A stretch of DNA of 64,000 nucleotides from NCBI RefSeq assembly GCF_900188405.1, contig NZ_FZOF01000014.1, positions 124,001-188,000 on the forward strand. Reading direction: 5' to 3'. Both the position numbers and the translations under genes were made by a program. The notes beneath the pieces are model-generated. The model was given only the letters and a program-made list of their open reading frames with translations. It had not been told where the DNA came from and did not search any database. This DNA comes from Actinacidiphila glaucinigra. GTDB taxonomy: Bacteria > Actinomycetota > Actinomycetes > Streptomycetales > Streptomycetaceae. Below, in pieces: positions 1 through 9,100 of the stretch (its first letter is position 1; each line of letters opens with the position of its first letter).

Positions 1-552
1 GACCCGGGGGCCGAGGAAGCCGATGAGCGCGCCGGGTTCGGCGGCGGTGACGTGCCCGAGGGAGCCCCAGGAGGCGAAGACCCCGCCCGTGGTCGGGTGC
101 CGCAGATGGACCAGGTAGGGCAGGCCCGCGGTCTTGTGGTCGGTGATGGCCGCCGCGACCTTGACCATCTGCAGGAACGCGATGGTGCCCTCCTGCATCC
201 GCGTCCCGCCCGAGGCGGGCGAGGCCAGCAGCGGCAGCCGCTCGCGGGTGGCCCGTTCGACGGCCCGTACGAGGCGTTCGCCCGCGGCGACGCCGATCGA
301 GCCGCCCAGGAAGCGGAACTCGCCCGCGACGACGGCGACCCGGCGGCCGCGGATCCGGCCCTCGCCGGTGACGACCGACTCGTCGAGCCCGGTGCGCTCA
401 CGTGCGCGGGCGAGGTCGGCGCGGTACCCGGGGTCGTCGAGGTACCCGGGCAGGGCGGTCACGGGCCCGTCCCAGCCGTGCCAGGTGCCGGGGTCGACGA
501 CGGCGTCGATGAGCTCGAGGGCGGCCGCGCGGCGGCGCGTCGGTTCGGTCAT
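1..552 (-). CDS. Carboxyltransferase-domain protein (acyl-CoA carboxylase type), partial
   Basis: This is the N-terminal 184 codons of a biotin-dependent carboxyltransferase; the gene runs off the left edge. The ATG at 552 gives a protein starting MTEPTRRRAAALELID. A crotonase-like core follows, with recognisable AccD-type elements: GEFRFLGGSIG near residue 75, LASPASGGTRMQEG near 110, and TTGGVFASWGSLGH near 155. The last two form the acyl-CoA/oxyanion region in this family. No N-terminal zinc-ribbon cysteines are present, so it is not a classical E. coli-like AccD; a fused or actinobacterial-type carboxyltransferase subunit is more likely. The acyl substrate (acetyl-, propionyl- or other CoA) cannot be read from this fragment, and no biotin carboxylase gene is visible. 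Confidence 0.85.
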   Translation of the reverse strand, partial: MTEPTRRRAAALELIDAVVDPGTWHGWDGPVTALPGYLDDPGYRADLARARERTGLDESVVTGEGRIRGRRVAVVAGEFRFLGGSIGVAAGERLVRAVERATRERLPLLASPASGGTRMQEGTIAFLQMVKVAAAITDHKTAGLPYLVHLRHPTTGGVFASWGSLGHVTAAEPGALIGFLGPRV

Positions 553-670
553 GGCGTCACCCTAGGCTGCCCGCCGTGGCCTGTGGCCAGGGCCAACACC
601 TCACGGAACACGGGGCGGAGGTCACTCGAACGGCGCAACTCCATCACGGTCCGGAGGTCGTTGTGGGGAT

Positions 671-985
671 GTGGTCACAGTCGATCCCCAGAACGCGCCG
701 GGTGCGCCGTCCGGGAGTGAGGTCCCCCGGACGGTCCCGGCGCCCATCCGCCGCAGCCGTCCGTACCGCCCGATGGAGGGCGTCCCCCTCGGGGAATGGG
801 TCTTCGTCCCGGGAACGGCGGGATTCTTCGGTCGGAGTTCGGACGCCTACATCGAGCGCGGCGAGGAGCACATTCCACTCGTGTACTGCTCTTCGGAACT
901 GGAACGGTTCGCCGACGAAATGCTCGGGATCGAGGGGGATTTCACCCGCCGCTGCTCCGGAATCGATCTGGATGCGAGGTATTAG
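671..985 (+). CDS. Small conserved-looking hypothetical protein
   Basis: I do not recognise this 104-residue protein. It has a proline/serine-rich first third and then a compact stretch (GEWVFVPGTAGFFG, residues about 38-51) that looks folded. No signal peptide, membrane segment or known motif is visible. The GTG at 671 is the most upstream plausible start; an ATG at 769 (MEGVPLGEW) is a possible alternative and would trim the low-complexity part. The stop is only 3 bases before the GTG of the next gene, so the two are probably cotranscribed and translationally coupled. Confidence 0.55.
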   Translation: MVTVDPQNAPGAPSGSEVPRTVPAPIRRSRPYRPMEGVPLGEWVFVPGTAGFFGRSSDAYIERGEEHIPLVYCSSELERFADEMLGIEGDFTRRCSGIDLDARY

Positions 986-988
986 GGC

Positions 989-1795
989 GTGCATTCCCCG
1001 TATCCCCCGCCCACGCCCGGCTCCGACAGGAATTCCTTCATGCCGCCTTTGCAGGACCGTTTCCGCTTCGAGAACGACGTGCCGTACGAGGACCACCTCA
1101 ACGGGCACACCATTTACAGTCCCCGCCAGGCCCCGGACGACACCTCGGGGAACGGCGTCTTCTCCGCCCCGGACTACGACGTCCTGAACGGGGTGTGGAC
1201 GTCCGAGGAGGAATTGGCCCAGCTCCTCGAACCCCCTTTGCTGGACGACGTGGACGAGGACGAGGAGGACGACGTCTTCGCCGTGCCCTCCCCGGAGGCC
1301 GCGACCCACGAACTGCCGCTCACCCGGCACCGGCACCGCCGGATCCGCCGGGCGGCGCTGCGGCAGAAGATGACCCGGACCCAGACCCTCAGCTTCGTCG
1401 TCGCGGCGGTCGCCGCCACCATCGTGGCCATGGTGAGTGTGCTCGGCGGGATGGTCGCCCACGACCCGCTGCGCCACATCGCCGCCACCGACGGGGCGTC
1501 GGGGCTGGCGGACTGGTGGCCGCTGCTGGTGTACGGCCCTTGGATGGTGGCCTCGTTGTCGATCCTGCGGGCCGCGCTGCACCAGCGCCGCGCCCCGCAC
1601 TCCTGGGCGGTCGTGCTGCTCTTCTCCGTCTTCGCGATCCTGTTCTGCGTCGCCTCCGCTCCCCGGACGATCACCGACTGGACCGTGGCCAGCCTCCCCG
1701 CCATCGCGGCGCTGTCCTGCTTCCACCAGCTCGTGCGGCAGATCACCCTCACCCACCCGCCGCGCCGCACCTCCCGCAGCCGGCACTCCTCCTGA
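989..1795 (+). CDS. Four-helix integral membrane protein, DUF2637-like
   Basis: This 268-residue protein has a long polar, acidic N-terminus; a run of Asp/Glu lies around residues 87-97. After a basic stretch (RHRHRRIRRAALR, near 125-137) come four hydrophobic segments at about 145-168, 185-205, 214-233 and 240-255. The 'PLLVYGPWMVAS' segment and the four-helix layout resemble the actinomycete DUF2637 family, but this is from memory and is not proven. The GTG start abuts the stop of the upstream small gene. The role is unknown. A short hairpin terminator follows at 1809-1833, shared with the convergent lipoprotein gene. Confidence 0.7.
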   Translation: MHSPYPPPTPGSDRNSFMPPLQDRFRFENDVPYEDHLNGHTIYSPRQAPDDTSGNGVFSAPDYDVLNGVWTSEEELAQLLEPPLLDDVDEDEEDDVFAVPSPEAATHELPLTRHRHRRIRRAALRQKMTRTQTLSFVVAAVAATIVAMVSVLGGMVAHDPLRHIAATDGASGLADWWPLLVYGPWMVASLSILRAALHQRRAPHSWAVVLLFSVFAILFCVASAPRTITDWTVASLPAIAALSCFHQLVRQITLTHPPRRTSRSRHSS

Positions 1796-1808
1796 CGCCG
1801 TGCCCCCT

Positions 1809-1833
1809 CCCCGGCCCGTCGACCGGGCCGGGG
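1809..1833. terminator. Hairpin between convergent genes
   Basis: CCCCGGCCC (1809-1817) pairs perfectly with GGGCCGGGG (1825-1833) around a 7-base loop. It lies between the ends of two convergent genes and has no U-tract, as is usual in Streptomyces. It probably serves both strands. Confidence 0.6.
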
Positions 1834-1856
1834 CCGCGGCGGGCCGCCGGGACCGC

Positions 1857-2660
1857 TCAGCCGGTGCCTCCGGCCGATCCTCCGAACGGCGGAAAGGTCA
1901 GGCCGATCGGCATGAGCCGGATGAGGCCCCCGCACGCCCACATGTCCGGCAGCGGGGCGGCCGTGAGCGGCCGGGAGTCACCGGGGATCCGGACCCGGGC
2001 GCCGTAGGGGGGAGCCCACCCGCCGGTCGCATCGCACTCGGGACGCCGCTCGTCCGACCAGAGAAGGCCGTACGAGGTCTGCTCCCCCGGTGCGAGCACG
2101 ACGAGGTCGGCCGTGAGCCCCGGGACACGGGTGACGGTGACCGACCTCGGTTTCGTCGTGTCGGGCCCCTTGCCGCAGTCGGAGTTCGGATCGTCGGCGC
2201 CGTTGCAGACGACCGGTATGCCGTCGCCGAAGACCTCCAGTCCTGCCCAGCCCTGCAGCGAACAGGTGCCGTGGGAGGCGTTGCGCAGCACGATCTGCGC
2301 AAGGTATTCGCCGACACGACCGCCGGGCTGCCGCTCGGCGAACCGCCCGGCCATGGCCGTCAGGTCCACCGATCGGCACTTGGGCGCGGCCTCCTGCGGC
2401 GGCGCCTGCCGAGTGGTCGCTCGCGTGCCCGCGTGCGCCGGCCGGGACGCGGTACCTCGCGGGCGTGAGGGCGGCGTGGACTGCCGCGACGGCGGTGGCG
2501 CGGACACCGGCGGCACGGACCGCGGCGAGGGGGGAGCCGAGACGGCGCGCGACGGGGCTCCGGCGAGCCCCGAGTCGTCGGGGGGAGGCGGCGTCGCACA
2601 GCCCGCCAGGGCGCAGAGCAGCACCACGACGGCCGGGACGCACTTCCTGATGATCCTCAC
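1857..2660 (-). CDS. Secreted lipoprotein with DUF4232-like domain
   Basis: This 267-residue protein starts with a lipoprotein signal: basic MRIIRK, a hydrophobic core, then lipobox LAGC with Cys at about residue 21. A Pro/Ser/Arg-rich linker spans about 25-90. The C-terminal domain (about 95-255) has paired cysteines and the pattern of actinobacterial DUF4232: 'IVLRNASHGTCSLQGWAGLE' and an EQTSYGLLWS-like strand. These domains are extracytoplasmic beta folds of unknown function, so a membrane-anchored surface protein is the safe statement. It is convergent with the upstream membrane-protein gene and divergent from the LPMO gene. Confidence 0.8.
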   Translation of the reverse strand: MRIIRKCVPAVVVLLCALAGCATPPPPDDSGLAGAPSRAVSAPPSPRSVPPVSAPPPSRQSTPPSRPRGTASRPAHAGTRATTRQAPPQEAAPKCRSVDLTAMAGRFAERQPGGRVGEYLAQIVLRNASHGTCSLQGWAGLEVFGDGIPVVCNGADDPNSDCGKGPDTTKPRSVTVTRVPGLTADLVVLAPGEQTSYGLLWSDERRPECDATGGWAPPYGARVRIPGDSRPLTAAPLPDMWACGGLIRLMPIGLTFPPFGGSAGGTG

Positions 2661-2986
2661 GCCGGGAACCCAACTACATCAGGGGCTTTTTCAGAACAGG
2701 CCGGACACGTCGTTCAACGCGCCTTAACGCCCCCGCCGTTTCAGCGGCCGCCCTCGGAGCCGGTGAGGTCGCGCTCCGGGCGCGTCCCGCATCCTCAGCC
2801 CCCGCTTAGCGATGCCTTAACGCCGCCATAAAGATCGTCCGCAGGTCCCCCGAACAGGGGTTCCGCCCCTGCGGCGCGGCTAGCGTGCTGATTCGCCGAT
2901 GCCCGTCGGCGCCGCGCACGGGGGCGGCGCCGACGGGGTCCCGGCACCCCGCGCACCCCGGGCCACCGCCGAAGGAGAACCCCACC
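2661..2986. other. Divergent intergenic region (lipoprotein / LPMO)
   Basis: About 325 bp without a supportable gene. It must hold the promoters of both divergent secreted-protein genes. There are several GCCTTAACGCC-like stretches (around 2720-2730 and 2813-2823), but I cannot assign a convincing -35/-10 pair. The LPMO ribosome binding site GAAGGAG lies at 2971-2977. Confidence 0.4.
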
Positions 2987-3997
2987 ATGACCGCACGCCG
3001 CAGGGCCGCCCTGGCCGCCGTCCTCGGGATCGGACCGCTCGCACTGACCGGGCTGGCGGCAGGACCGGCGGGCGCGCACGGCACCATGGGCGGCCCGGTC
3101 AGCCGGGTGCTGACCTGCTACGCGGAGAACCCCGAGAACCCGGCGTCGGCGGCCTGCCGGGCGGCGGTCGCGGCGGGCGGCACACAGGCCTTCTACGACT
3201 GGAACGGGGTGCGCATCGGCGACGCGGCCGGGCGCCACCGTCAGCTGATACCGGACGGCAGGCTCTGCAGCGCGGGCAACGAGGAGTTCAAGGCCCTGGA
3301 CCTGGCACGGGCCGACTGGCCGGCGACGCGGATGGCGCCGGGACGTCAGGACCTGGCGTACCGCGTGACGGCCCGCCACAAGGGCTCGTTCGAGCTGTAC
3401 ATGACGAAGGCGGGGTACGACCCGTCGAGGCCGCTGACGTGGTCGGACCTGGACGCGCGGCCCTTCGCGAAGGTCACCGACCCTCAGGTGCGGGACGGCA
3501 GTTACGTCCTGCCGGTGGACGTGCCGGCCAGGTCGGGGCGCCAGCTGATCTACGCGATCTGGCAGCGCTCGGACAGCCCGGAGGCCTTCTACTCCTGCTC
3601 GGACGTGGTCTTCGGCGCGGACACCGGCAAGGCCCCCGAGGCGCCCGCCGCGCCCGCGACCTCGGCCCCCGCCACGACCGGGGCCCCCGGCACGGCCACG
3701 ACCGCCCCCGCGCCCACCGCCTCCGTGCCGGACGACGCGCGGATCGCCGCCGGGGCGGACCGGTCGACGGTGCGCCACCGCCATCACGCGCAGACCGTCG
3801 CGGAGGGCTCGGCGAGCCCGCTCGCGGAGCCGTCCGCGACGGCGGAGACGTCCCCGTCCGGCGCGGACCTCGCGCAGACCGGGAGCAGCAGCACCGGCAC
3901 GACCTCGCTGATGGCGGCGGGGGCCGCCGCCGTCACGCTCGGTGCGTCGGTGCTGCTGCTCGCCGCCCGCAGGCGCCGGGCGGGGAACGTCGGCTGA
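2987..3997 (+). CDS. AA10 lytic polysaccharide monooxygenase with LAXTG sortase anchor
   Basis: This is a copper-dependent LPMO (chitin/cellulose-active AA10 family) acting outside the cell. The ATG at 2987 follows GAAGGAG by 9 bases. The signal peptide (1-30) ends AGA before His31, so the mature protein begins HGTMGGP, giving the N-terminal His that LPMOs need for the histidine brace. The second brace His is probably His131 (TARHKGSFELY). After the catalytic domain (to about 205) comes a long Ala/Pro/Thr linker. The C-terminus is an LAQTG motif (295-299), a hydrophobic segment and a basic RRRR tail: a class E sortase signal. This LPMO is therefore probably linked to peptidoglycan rather than released. 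No carbohydrate-binding module is visible. Substrate is not determinable by eye. Confidence 0.9.
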   Translation: MTARRRAALAAVLGIGPLALTGLAAGPAGAHGTMGGPVSRVLTCYAENPENPASAACRAAVAAGGTQAFYDWNGVRIGDAAGRHRQLIPDGRLCSAGNEEFKALDLARADWPATRMAPGRQDLAYRVTARHKGSFELYMTKAGYDPSRPLTWSDLDARPFAKVTDPQVRDGSYVLPVDVPARSGRQLIYAIWQRSDSPEAFYSCSDVVFGADTGKAPEAPAAPATSAPATTGAPGTATTAPAPTASVPDDARIAAGADRSTVRHRHHAQTVAEGSASPLAEPSATAETSPSGADLAQTGSSSTGTTSLMAAGAAAVTLGASVLLLAARRRRAGNVG

Positions 3998-4006
3998 GGC
4001 GGACCG

Positions 4007-4951
4007 TCAGCTGAAGACGTCCCCGCAGTCGGTCGCCTTGGCGTGCGCCGGGTCGAGGGCGTTGGCCGTCTCGTGGAACACGATGCGGTCGGTCAGCCCG
4101 GCGAAGACGTGCTCGGACAGGTCGAGCGGGCACAGGTCCTGCAGCACCACGTTGCGCACGTCGGGGCCGGACAGGAACTGCGAGGTGTACGGCGTCACGA
4201 CCTCGTCGTACTTGGTCGCGATCACCGTGTACCGGACGCCGGGGAGGGTGTCCCCGCCGGCGTTCAGCTTGGTGAGGAAGGCCGATCCGGCCATCTGGTC
4301 GGTCAGTCCCTGCGGGGTGAGGTGCTCGATGGCCTCGGCCGCCCCGGGGAAGTAGGGCAGCAGTTTGAGCAGCCCGCCCAGGTCGGTCCCGTGGTTGCTG
4401 GGCGCGATGCCGACGAGCGCGTTCACCTTGGGGGCGCCGCCCAGGAACTTCATGTAGTAGCGCGGCATCATGCCGCCCTGGGAGTGCCCGACGATGTCGA
4501 CCTTGCCCGCGCCGGTGGCCGCGAGGACCCGGTCGACGTGGTCGGCGAGCTGCTGGGAGGACGCGGTGATGGGGCCGAGCCCGTGGAAGAGGGGTACACC
4601 GGGCAGTTGGCCGTAGTCGAGGGAGTAGACGCAGTAGCCCCGCTTGACCAGGTAGGGCGCGAGGCCGAGCCAGTTGTCGATGGAGTTGCCGAGGGTTCCG
4701 TGGACGAGGACGACGGGCCGCGGGTGGGCGGCGGACGGCTTGCAGGACCAGTTGTTCCAGCCGCTGCTCGCGGTGGCGCCGGCGGCGGTGGCCGCGGCGT
4801 TGACGGTCGCGGCGGCCTTGGTGCCGGACGCGGGGGCCTTCGCCAGTGCGGCGGTGGTGGTGTCCGCCAGGACGGGGGTGGCGAAGAGGGCGGCGGTGAG
4901 AGTCAGCGCGGAGAGGAGCCGGAGCGCTGATCGCGGTCTGATGGGCAGCAT
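4007..4951 (-). CDS. Secreted alpha/beta-hydrolase lipase
   Basis: This extracellular triacylglycerol lipase/esterase is 314 residues from the ATG at 4951, preceded by GAGGAGA. Longer in-frame starts upstream lack the signal-peptide logic. Residues 1-29 form a Sec signal (basic start, hydrophobic core, VLA before the cleavage site). The oxyanion element VLVHGT is near 81-86. The nucleophile elbow GHSQGG has Ser157, followed by an Asp in ATKYDEVVTP and a His in DLSEHVFAG, completing a plausible triad. The fold matches the bacterial lipase family 1.7-type of actinomycetes. It ends 9 bases from the LPMO gene end, convergently. Confidence 0.9.
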   Translation of the reverse strand: MLPIRPRSALRLLSALTLTAALFATPVLADTTTAALAKAPASGTKAAATVNAAATAAGATASSGWNNWSCKPSAAHPRPVVLVHGTLGNSIDNWLGLAPYLVKRGYCVYSLDYGQLPGVPLFHGLGPITASSQQLADHVDRVLAATGAGKVDIVGHSQGGMMPRYYMKFLGGAPKVNALVGIAPSNHGTDLGGLLKLLPYFPGAAEAIEHLTPQGLTDQMAGSAFLTKLNAGGDTLPGVRYTVIATKYDEVVTPYTSQFLSGPDVRNVVLQDLCPLDLSEHVFAGLTDRIVFHETANALDPAHAKATDCGDVFS

Positions 4952-5120
4952 CGAGCGATCTCCTCGCAGGTGGGGGAATGACTGGCTCCCGTGCAGCCTG
5001 TGATCCGGATCACCAGAGTGCTGAGCTTCCGTCAATTTACGAGCGAGTAACAAACGTCGCCAGCTACCGGTCGGTAAAGAATTCATCACGTCGGCTTCAC
5101 GTCGATGTGATAATGGGCCG

Positions 5121-6104
5121 TCAGGCCGCACCCGACAGCGTGGCGGGCATCAGTGCCCGCGGGCCGAAACGGGCCCGCGCCCGGTCCGCGACCGCCTCGA
5201 TCCGGCGCGCCTTCTCGTCCCCCGGGTCCAGGCTGAGCTGCAGCGTCGCGAGGCCGGCGTCCGTCAGCCCCTCGGCGCGCAGCGCGAGTCCGCGCACCCG
5301 GGCGCGCTGCAGCCCCAGCCCCTCGTAGAGCCGGTACGCGGCATCTGCGAGGGCCGCGCCGTGGCCGCTCGGTTCGGGCAGCGCGCGGGTGCGGGTGGTC
5401 GTGGAGCGGTCGGCGTAGCGGACGGTGAGGGTCAGTGAGCGCGTGACCCGGCCCGACGCGCGCAGCGAGGAGCCCAGTTCCTCGGTGAGCGACAGCAGGG
5501 CGCGGCGGTGCCGCACCGGGTCCAGCTCGTCGTGGCCGAAGCGGCGTTCGGCACCGGCCGAGCGGGCGGGGGCGTTCGGGACGACCGGGGCCGGGTCGAT
5601 GCCGCGGGCCCGCTCGTGCGTCCTGCGGCCCGCCGCGGCGCCCAGGATCCGCTGCAGGGTGCTCAGGGGCGCGGCCGCGACCCGTCCCACGGTGTCCAGG
5701 CCGTACGTGCCCAACTGCCGTGCCGTCGCCGGGCCGACGCCGTGCAGCGCCGCCACCGGGCGCTCGGCGAGGAAGGCCGCCACGGCCGCGGGGTCGGTGG
5801 GCGCGGCGCGCACCGCGCCCTCCGGTCCCCCCTGTGCGGCCATCCGGGCGAGCAGCGGGTTCGGCCCTACGCCGATCGTGCAGTCCACGCCGTGGAGCGC
5901 GAGCAGCCGCACCCGCAGCAGCGTGGCCAGTTCGGCGGCGTCGCGCCCGAAGTAGCGCAGCGCCCCGCGGACGTCGGCGAGCGCGGCGTCGGGCGGCAGC
6001 GCCTGGACGACGGGGGTGAAGCCGCCGAGCAGCGCGAGGAGTCGCTCGTACAGCGCCTCGGCGGCGTGGAAGTGCACGTACAGCACGTGCAGGTCGTCCG
6101 TCAT
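5121..6104 (-). CDS. Degenerate Y-family DNA polymerase-like protein (ImuB-like partner of DnaE2)
   Basis: This 327-residue protein resembles the palm, little-finger and HhH parts of DinB/Pol IV: GVGPNPLLARMAA, then ALHGVGPATARQLGTYGLDTVG as the HhH thumb. The catalytic parts are damaged. The motif I aspartate (normally HVDMDxFF) is replaced in VLYVHFHAAEAL. The fingers segment that normally follows is missing (about 60 residues). The SxDE motif reads PPDAALADVRG, keeping Asp but losing Glu. It therefore cannot be a normal polymerase. Its start overlaps the dnaE2 stop (ATGA, 6101-6104), so it is translationally coupled to dnaE2. In other bacteria the inactive Y-family protein ImuB works with DnaE2 in damage-induced mutagenesis; an equivalent role is my inference. 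No imuA homologue is present here. Confidence 0.8.
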   Translation of the reverse strand: MTDDLHVLYVHFHAAEALYERLLALLGGFTPVVQALPPDAALADVRGALRYFGRDAAELATLLRVRLLALHGVDCTIGVGPNPLLARMAAQGGPEGAVRAAPTDPAAVAAFLAERPVAALHGVGPATARQLGTYGLDTVGRVAAAPLSTLQRILGAAAGRRTHERARGIDPAPVVPNAPARSAGAERRFGHDELDPVRHRRALLSLTEELGSSLRASGRVTRSLTLTVRYADRSTTTRTRALPEPSGHGAALADAAYRLYEGLGLQRARVRGLALRAEGLTDAGLATLQLSLDPGDEKARRIEAVADRARARFGPRALMPATLSGAA

Positions 6105-9100
6105 CGTCCCGCGCTCCCCGGGCTGGAGTGCCACAGCTTGCGGCCGGTCGGAGCGCCCTCGCCCGCGGGCCGCAGATCGGCCCAGGGGTGCATCTCGTAA
6201 CCGGTGGACATCCGGACCCGGCGGCCCTCGGGCGGGGGCGCGGGGAGGTCGGCGGGTTCGCCCGGGGTCTCGGCCAGGCGTGCCGCGACCGCCTCCAGGC
6301 CGCCCTCCTTGCGCAGTTCGACCAGCTCGGCCAGGTTCCACGCGGCGGCGCCGACGACGGACAGGCTCTGCGGTCCGCGGCGCTGGACCACCCCGCGGAC
6401 CAGCAGCAGCCAGGAGTGGAAGACGGTGTGGGCGCAGGCCTCGTGGCTGTCGTCGAAGAAGGCGAGGTCGACCAGGCCGGTGCCGTCGTCGAGGGTGGTG
6501 AAGACGACCCGGCGCCCGGAGCGGATGGGCGGGGTCTGGGTGGCCGCCTTGGCCCCGGCGACCAGCACGGTCCCGCCGTGCCGCACCTCGCGCAGCCGGT
6601 TCGCCGGGATCGCGCCCAGCTCCTCCAGGAAGGCCAGGTGGTCGTCCATCAGATGGCGGGAGGCGTCCATGCCGAGGACGCCGAGTTCGGCGCCGAGCCG
6701 TTCGCCGTCGTCCATGTCGGGCAGGCCGATCGGCGCGAACGCCGGCTCGCCCGCCCCCGCGGTCAGGGTGAGCTGGCCGTCGTACGCGGAGGCCCGGCCC
6801 TGCCGGTGCACCTCGGCGACCTGGAGCAGCATGTCGCGGCGGTTGCCCCCGAAGGGATCCAGCGCGCCGACCTGGACGAGGCGTTCGGCGGCGGCGCGGC
6901 CCGGGCGGGCGCGCTCCCACAGGTCCTGGAGGGAGGAGTAGGGCTGTCCGGCGGTGATCCGGGCGACCTCGGCCTCGCTGATGCCGTGCACCTCGGAGAG
7001 CGCGAGCCGCAGCCCCCACACCTCCGTACCGTCCCCCTCTCCGGGCACCGGTTCGATCCGATAGGCGGCGCCGGACCGGTTGACGTCCAGCGGCAGCACC
7101 GGCACCCCGCGCCGCCGGGCGTCCGCGAGCAGCAGCCGCTTGGGGTACATCCCGGGGTCGTGGGTGAGCACCCCGGCGTAGAAGGCCGCCGGATGGTGCG
7201 CCTTGAGCCAGGCGGACTGGTAGGTCGGCACGGCGAAGGCGACGGCGTGCGCCTTGCAGAAGCCGTACGCGCCGAAGGCCGAGACGATCTCCCAGGTGTG
7301 CCGGATGACCTCGCGGGAGTAGCCGCGTTCCCGGGCCGCGTCCGCGAACCAGGCCCGCAGCCGCCCCTGCCGGGTCTCGTCCGACAGCGCCCGCCGGGCC
7401 TCGTCGGCGAAGCCCCGGTCGCAGCCGGTCATGACGCACATGATGCCGATGAGCTGCTCGTGGAAGACGACGACCCCGTGGGTCTCGCGCAGCACGGGCT
7501 CCAGGTCGGGATGCGGGTAGTGGACGGGCGTGCGGCCGTGCCGGGCCTCGATGAAGGGCCGCACCATGTCGGCGGCGACCGGCCCGGGACGGAAGAGGGA
7601 GATGTCCACGACCAGGTCGTGGAAGGTGGCCGGCTGCAGCCGCCCCACCAGGTCGCGCTGGCCCGGGGACTCGATCTGGAAGCAGCCCAGCGTCTCGGCG
7701 GAGCGGACCAGTTCGTACGTCGCGGGGTCGCCCTGCGGGATGCGGTCCAGGTCGATCCGGCCGCCGCCGGTCCGTTCCACCTCGTCCAGGGTGTGCGCCA
7801 TCGCGGACTGCATGCGCACCCCGAGCACGTCGAGCTTGAGCAGCCCGAGGTCCTCGACGTCGTCCTTGTCGAACTGCGACATGGGGAAGCCCTCGCCGCT
7901 GGTCGGCACGACCGGTGTGCGGTCCAGCAGGCCGGCGTCCGAGAGCAGCACCCCGCAGGGGTGCATGGCGACCCCGCGCGGCAGCGCGTCCAGCGCCTCG
8001 ACCAGCTCCCACAGCCGGCCGTGGTCCTCCCCCGCCACCTGCCGCAGCTCGGGCAGTTCGGCGAGCGCGGCCCGCGCGTCGCGGGCCCGGATGTGCGGGA
8101 AGGCCTTGGCCAGCCGGTCGGTCTGCTCCGGGTCCATCCCGAGGGCGGCGCCCACGTCGCGCACCGCGTGCCGGACTCGGTAGGTCTCGGGCATGGCGAC
8201 GGTGGCGACCCGCTCGCCGCCGAAGCGGTCCAGGATGCGCCGGTAGACCTCCAGCCGGCGGGCGGACTCCACGTCGATGTCGATGTCGGGCAGGGAGGCG
8301 CGCCTGCCGGACAGGAAGCGCTCCATGAGCAGGTCGTGCTCGACGGGGTCGGCGGCGGCGATGCCCAGCAGGTGGTTGACGAGCGAGCCGGCGCCCGAGC
8401 CGCGCGCGGCCACCCTGATGCCCATCTCCCGCACGTCGGCGACCACCTGGCCGACGGTGAGGAAGTACGAGGCGAAGCCGAGCCCCTCGATGATCCGCAG
8501 TTCGTGGTCGAGCCGCGCCCAGTACTCCGGGTCCCGGTCGTGGCCCTCCCGGACCATCCCGGCGGCGCAGTGGGAGCGCAGCACGCGGTCGGCGGTGCGG
8601 GCGCCGGCGCCGACCATCTCCGGCTCGGGGAAGTGCACCTGCCCGAGCCCCAGGTCCTCCTCCGGGTCGACGGCGCAGCCCGCGGCGGTCTCCTCGGTGG
8701 CCCGCAGCAGCCGGCGGGCGTCGCCGCGGGTGAACCCGGCCGCTTCCACGACCCGCTCGGCGGTGCGCGCCATGTCCCCGGAGTCCTTCAGCCAGCGCTC
8801 GCCGCTGTCCAGGCCCCCCGCGTCGCGCACGTCCACGGGCACCAGGCGGCGTGCCGAGTCCAGGACGTCGGCCACCTCCCCCTGGCCGGGGTCGGCGTAG
8901 CGGACGGCGTTGGTCAGCACCGGGACGACGCCCTGCTCGACGGCGAAACCGACGGTACGGGCGGCGAGCCGCAGCGAGCCGTACCCGGTGCCGGTGCGGC
9001 CGTGGTGCACGGCCTCCAGGCGCAGCGCGTCCCCGTACACCTCGCGCCAGGGGCGCAGCAGCCTGGCGGCACGGTCGGGACGTCCGGCCGCCAGCGCGCG

